64,000 nt of DNA, taken from positions 82,300 to 146,299 of the forward strand of contig NZ_JOEY01000026.1 of NCBI RefSeq assembly GCF_000718165.1. Direction: 5' to 3'. Both the position numbers and the translations under genes were made by a program. Of this stretch, positions 61,608 to 64,000 are shown piece after piece (within the stretch, counting starts at the first letter, position 1; each line of letters begins with the position of its first letter). This stretch comes from Streptomyces fulvoviolaceus (GTDB taxonomy: Bacteria; Actinomycetota; Actinomycetes; Streptomycetales; Streptomycetaceae). The notes beneath the pieces were generated by a model that saw only the letters and a list, made by a program, of their open reading frames with translations, ran no database searches and had not been told where the DNA came from.

Positions 61608-61736
61608 GGTTCGGGACGTTAGTGGGTGGGGGGCGCGGGGTCCATGGGCAGTCGGGGGACGATGCCGCGCAGGAGGCGTCGCCGGTGGTGAGCGCGGCGC
61701 GGGCGAACCCCCTACGGAGCGGATCGTCGCCGGTGG
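61608..61736. other. Gap between DUF4185 and collagen-like gene
   Basis: No gene or hairpin is recognised; both neighbours are on the minus strand. The collagen-like gene is upstream of DUF4185 and may read through. Confidence 0.3.
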
Positions 61737-62498
61737 TCAGCCGGGTTCACGTCGACGCCATGGGCGCAGCAAGGCCGGAAGTACGGCTGCGGGGCCCGGA
61801 CTTGGTGCCGGAACGGCTGCGCCGGCTCTGCGGCAGACCAGGGCGTCCGGGTCGTCGACCGGTACCTGGAGGGTGTAGCCGTCCGGACAGGCCGGCCCGG
61901 GGTCGCCCTTGGGGCCGGGATCGCCTTTCGGGCCCTGCACGCCCTGGGGGCCGTCGGTGCCCGAGGGGCCCGCCGGCCCCGTGGTGCCCGCCGAGCCGTC
62001 CGTTCCGTGCGATCCCGGGTCGCCGGGCGGGCCGGAGGGGCCGGGTGAGCCCTCCGGGCCTTCGGGGCCCTCGGGTCCTTCCGGTCCCGGCGGTCCCGAC
62101 GGGCCGGGCTCACCGCTGGAGCCGGCCGCGCCGGGGTCGCCGGGGGCGCCGCCTGTGCCCGGCACTCCCCGCTCGCCCTTCTCACCGCGCTCGCCGGGCA
62201 GCGCGGCGGGCACCCGGACACGGTCGATCAGGTCGTCGACCGCCTCGGAGGGATCGGGTGCCGCCGGGGTGCCGCCACCGGCCTCGACCTGGGCGCGCAG
62301 GTCGCGCACGTCCTGCGCCAGCGTGGACAGGGCCTTGCCCCGGCGGTCGGCCTCGGCGCGCATCTGTTCGGCGCGGCGGTCCCCGGCGTCGATCCGCGCC
62401 CAGAGGATCACCGCGACACCCGAGAGCGCGATCAGCACGCAGACGAGGAAGACGCTGCGCCACCGCCGGGCGAGCAGCCGCTCGAAACGTGACGTCAC
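61737..62498 (-). CDS. Membrane-anchored collagen-like protein
   Basis: This 253-residue protein has a basic start and a membrane helix ([21 protein letters not shown], about 15-35), a coiled-coil stalk ([32 protein letters not shown]), 34 uninterrupted Gly-X-Y triplets (from [13 protein letters not shown] to GDPGPA, rich in GPP, GPE and GDP), and a C-terminal two-cysteine knob [19 protein letters not shown]. Such layouts form collagen-like trimeric stalks on phage tails or bacterial surfaces. It overlaps the holin-like gene stop as GTGA, so they are coupled. The start is the GTG at 62498 after GGGAGGT. Confidence 0.8.
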   Translation of the reverse strand: MTSRFERLLARRWRSVFLVCVLIALSGVAVILWARIDAGDRRAEQMRAEADRRGKALSTLAQDVRDLRAQVEAGGGTPAAPDPSEAVDDLIDRVRVPAALPGERGEKGERGVPGTGGAPGDPGAAGSSGEPGPSGPPGPEGPEGPEGPEGSPGPSGPPGDPGSHGTDGSAGTTGPAGPSGTDGPQGVQGPKGDPGPKGDPGPACPDGYTLQVPVDDPDALVCRRAGAAVPAPSPGPAAVLPALLRPWRRREPG

Positions 62499-62767
62499 GA
62501 CGTACCTCCCATGCGGTGGATGTCGAGCCTGAGCCGCGCGATCTCCGACTGGTCGGCGGTGTGCAGCGTCGATAACTCGCTGATACGGCTGTCCCGTTCG
62601 GCCACCTGGCGTTCCAGGCGGTCGCGCTCGGCCTGCAGCTTCTCGGTCAGGCTGGAGTACCCGGTCAGCGCGTTCTCCCCGCGCTTGCCCAGGTACGCCA
62701 CTACAGCCGCGCCCAACACACCCGCACAGGCGAGTAACGAGCCGAGCAGGGTGGTCCCGGCATCCAA
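62495..62767 (-). CDS. Holin-like protein with TM helix and coiled coil
   Basis: The 90-residue protein has an N-terminal membrane helix ([21 protein letters not shown]) and a coiled coil ([43 protein letters not shown]). This layout recalls phage DUF2746-type holin-like proteins. The start is TTG at 62767 after AGGAGG (spacing 7). A TTA codon (62573-62575 on the plus strand as TAA) again points to bldA dependence. It is coupled to the collagen-like gene. Confidence 0.7.
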   Translation of the reverse strand: MDAGTTLLGSLLACAGVLGAAVVAYLGKRGENALTGYSSLTEKLQAERDRLERQVAERDSRISELSTLHTADQSEIARLRLDIHRMGGTS

Positions 62768-62903
62768 GTGACTGCCTCCTACTGACCGACGGGCCGTATA
62801 TCGGACGGCCCATTGCACTCCCGGAGTAACGAGCCGGGGCGCGTGGGGTTGTGCGGTGCCGGGCCACTACTCCGGACGGGTGGTGACGGGGAGTCAGGGA
62901 TGA

Positions 62904-63095
62904 CGAACGCCGGTTTCAGAGGCGGGAGTTGTCGGGGTTCGGTCAGGGACGCGGCGTCACGAGGGCGCACGCCTGCTGAAGCGCTGCGAGAAGGTGGCCC
63001 GTAGAGCGAACGACGAGCTGCTCACCCCGCTCTCGGCGGCCGAACGCGACCAGTTCATGTGCCTGTTGATCCGGATTTCCGGTACGGAGGGCTGA
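62904..63095 (+). pseudogene. 3' remnant of a MarR-family regulator gene
   Basis: A plus-strand frame open from 62904 has no start codon with a ribosome site and matches only the C-terminal end of MarR-family regulators: RLLKRCEKVARRANDELLTPLSAAERDQFMCLLIRISGTEG, stop at 63093-63095. The wing and helix-turn-helix parts are gone; the first recognisable residue is near 62966. The break lies close to the phage-like module, which suggests the loss occurred with an insertion or deletion there. Confidence 0.75.
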
Positions 63096-63114
63096 CGACG
63101 GATAACGTTCCGTC

Positions 63115-63642
63115 ATGACCGCACCCCTCGCACTCGACCCCGCGCGCACCGCGCTCGTCCTGGTCGACCTGATGGACCGCATCGTCGGACTGCCGCTGGA
63201 ACCCCGCAAGGGAACCGAAGTCCTCGCCGCCGCCGAGGAGTTGGCCACCCAGTTCCGCTCGGTCGGTGCCCTCGTCGTCCTCATCCGCGTCGAACGCCCC
63301 ACGGTCGCCGAGCAACCGCCCGGCAGCGGCCTGGCCGCCGGACTGCTCCGGCTCGGCGACGTCGAGATCGTCAAGCGGACCATCGGCGGCTTCCAGGGCA
63401 CCGGCCTCGACGGCCGCCTGCGCGAACACGGCATCACCACCCTCGTGTTCGGCGGCATCGCCACCAACCTCGGCGTCGAGTCCACCGCCCGCGCCGCCGG
63501 CGACCTCGACTACGACCTCGTTTTCGTCGAGGACGCGATGGCCGCGTTCACTGCGGCGGAGCACGAGGCCTCGGTACGGCTGGACTTCCCTCGGCTGGGC
63601 TCGGTGGTGCGCACGGCGGATGTGCACTTCACGAGCGACTGA
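63115..63642 (+). CDS. Isochorismatase-fold hydrolase without the Cys nucleophile
   Basis: This 175-residue protein has the isochorismatase fold: ALVLVDLMDRIVGLPLEP (catalytic Asp), VEIVKRTIGGFQGTGLDGRLREHG (Lys) and FGGIATNLGVESTARAAGDLDYDLVFVEDAMAAF, in which the usual nucleophile Cys is Gly. True isochorismatases also have Gly at this place, whereas amidohydrolases need the Cys; other subfamilies share the GVESTAR sequence. Its MarR-type regulator is truncated just upstream. The substrate is unknown. Start is the ATG at 63115. Confidence 0.85.
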   Translation: MTAPLALDPARTALVLVDLMDRIVGLPLEPRKGTEVLAAAEELATQFRSVGALVVLIRVERPTVAEQPPGSGLAAGLLRLGDVEIVKRTIGGFQGTGLDGRLREHGITTLVFGGIATNLGVESTARAAGDLDYDLVFVEDAMAAFTAAEHEASVRLDFPRLGSVVRTADVHFTSD

Positions 63643-63654
63643 GCGCGGTCGGGC

Positions 63655-64000
63655 TCAGCCCTGGGTGGCCGCGGCCCGCAGGGTGATGCGGTCCTCGCCC
63701 GCGTACACGTTCATGTTGCTGCCCCGCAGGAAGCCGACCAGGGTCAGGCCCGTCTCCGCGGCAAGGTCCACTGCCAGGGAGGACGGGGCCGAGACCGCCG
63801 CGAGGACCGGGATGCCGGCCATCACGGCCTTCTGGGCCAGTTCGAAGGAGGCGCGTCCTGAGACGAGCAGGATGGTGCGGGATAGCGGCAGGTCGCCGTT
63901 TTGCAGGGCGCGGCCGACGAGTTTGTCGACGGCGTTGTGGCGGCCGACGTCCTCGCGGATGTCGAGGAGTTCGCCGTGTTCGGTGAACAGGGCTGCGGCG
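63655..64000 (-). CDS. fdhD: Formate dehydrogenase accessory protein FdhD (3' part)
   Basis: The frame is open to the right edge and gives the C-terminal ~115 residues of Fdh[66 protein letters not shown] and [22 protein letters not shown]. FdhD transfers sulfur to the molybdenum cofactor of formate dehydrogenase. The start codon is outside the window. It is convergent with the isochorismatase-fold gene, 12 bp away. Confidence 0.93.
   Translation of the reverse strand, partial: AAALFTEHGELLDIREDVGRHNAVDKLVGRALQNGDLPLSRTILLVSGRASFELAQKAVMAGIPVLAAVSAPSSLAVDLAAETGLTLVGFLRGSNMNVYAGEDRITLRAAATQG

Noticed and set aside
1-64000. CRISPR array or insertion sequence
   Set aside because: No regularly spaced identical repeats with variable spacers and no transposase frame were found; the tandem arrays have no variable spacers.

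Overview
The window is typical Streptomyces chromosome. It is very GC-rich, genes are packed on both strands with 1-4 bp stop/start overlaps, GTG and TTG starts are common, the regulators are XRE-DUF5753, MmyB-type XRE and WYL proteins, and CBM2 cellulases are present. Gene order (sigma factor, narGHJI, CBM2 cellulase block) resembles, from memory, a stretch of the S. coelicolor chromosome; synteny was not computed. I count about 53 protein genes (one cut by the window end), one regulator remnant and no rRNA, tRNA, CRISPR array or insertion sequence.

Layout. 0-20 kb: an ABC-F ATPase, small stress-type proteins, a SigB/F-type sigma factor followed by a 34-bp tandem repeat, a lysine-free aminotransferase-fold protein translationally coupled to a metallo-beta-lactamase-fold hydrolase, DedA with a second MBL protein, a holin-domain/phosphodiesterase fusion, a MoxR ATPase with a metallopeptidase/VWA partner, an OsmC protein, a CorA-like protein, a GDPD and a second-type DnaK behind a HspR-like operator. 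20-32 kb: a complete respiratory nitrate reductase operon narGHJI, with an XRE regulator and a DUF574 methyltransferase upstream on the same strand, then regulators, methyltransferases, a pterin dehydratase and a WYL regulator with its own operator. 32-45 kb: a plant cell-wall degradation island with PL11 rhamnogalacturonan lyase, GH74 xyloglucanase, GH48, GH5 and GH6 cellulases. GH48/GH74 and GH5/GH6 diverge from one control region carrying two CebR-type boxes; a third LacI-type site precedes GH74. 45-64 kb: PhyH dioxygenase, a His-rich methyltransferase, GT39, an HTH-STAND-TM-WD40 protein, SDR, AKR, acyl-CoA ligase, MFS with a divergent double-Lrp regulator, LysR with a divergent BASS transporter, DUF4185, a phage-like holin/collagen pair beside a truncated MarR gene, an isochorismatase-fold hydrolase and the 3' part of fdhD.

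How it works together. The cellulases form a functional set: GH48 and GH6 attack chain ends, GH5 cuts internally, GH74 removes xyloglucan and PL11 cuts pectin backbone. All carry secretion signals, and the four glycoside hydrolases carry CBM2 modules. The cellulase boxes suggest cellobiose-responsive repression. An early TTA codon in GH5 suggests additional bldA control. narGHJI supplies membrane nitrate respiration, and fdhD may support a formate dehydrogenase.

Non-coding structure is unusually informative. A repeat of about 50 bp occurs seven times, always just after stop codons and in a consistent orientation. There are five perfect GC-rich terminator-like hairpins. A 10-bp stem in the narG leader would cover its ribosome-binding site. 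Several regulator genes have dyads at or next to their start codons.
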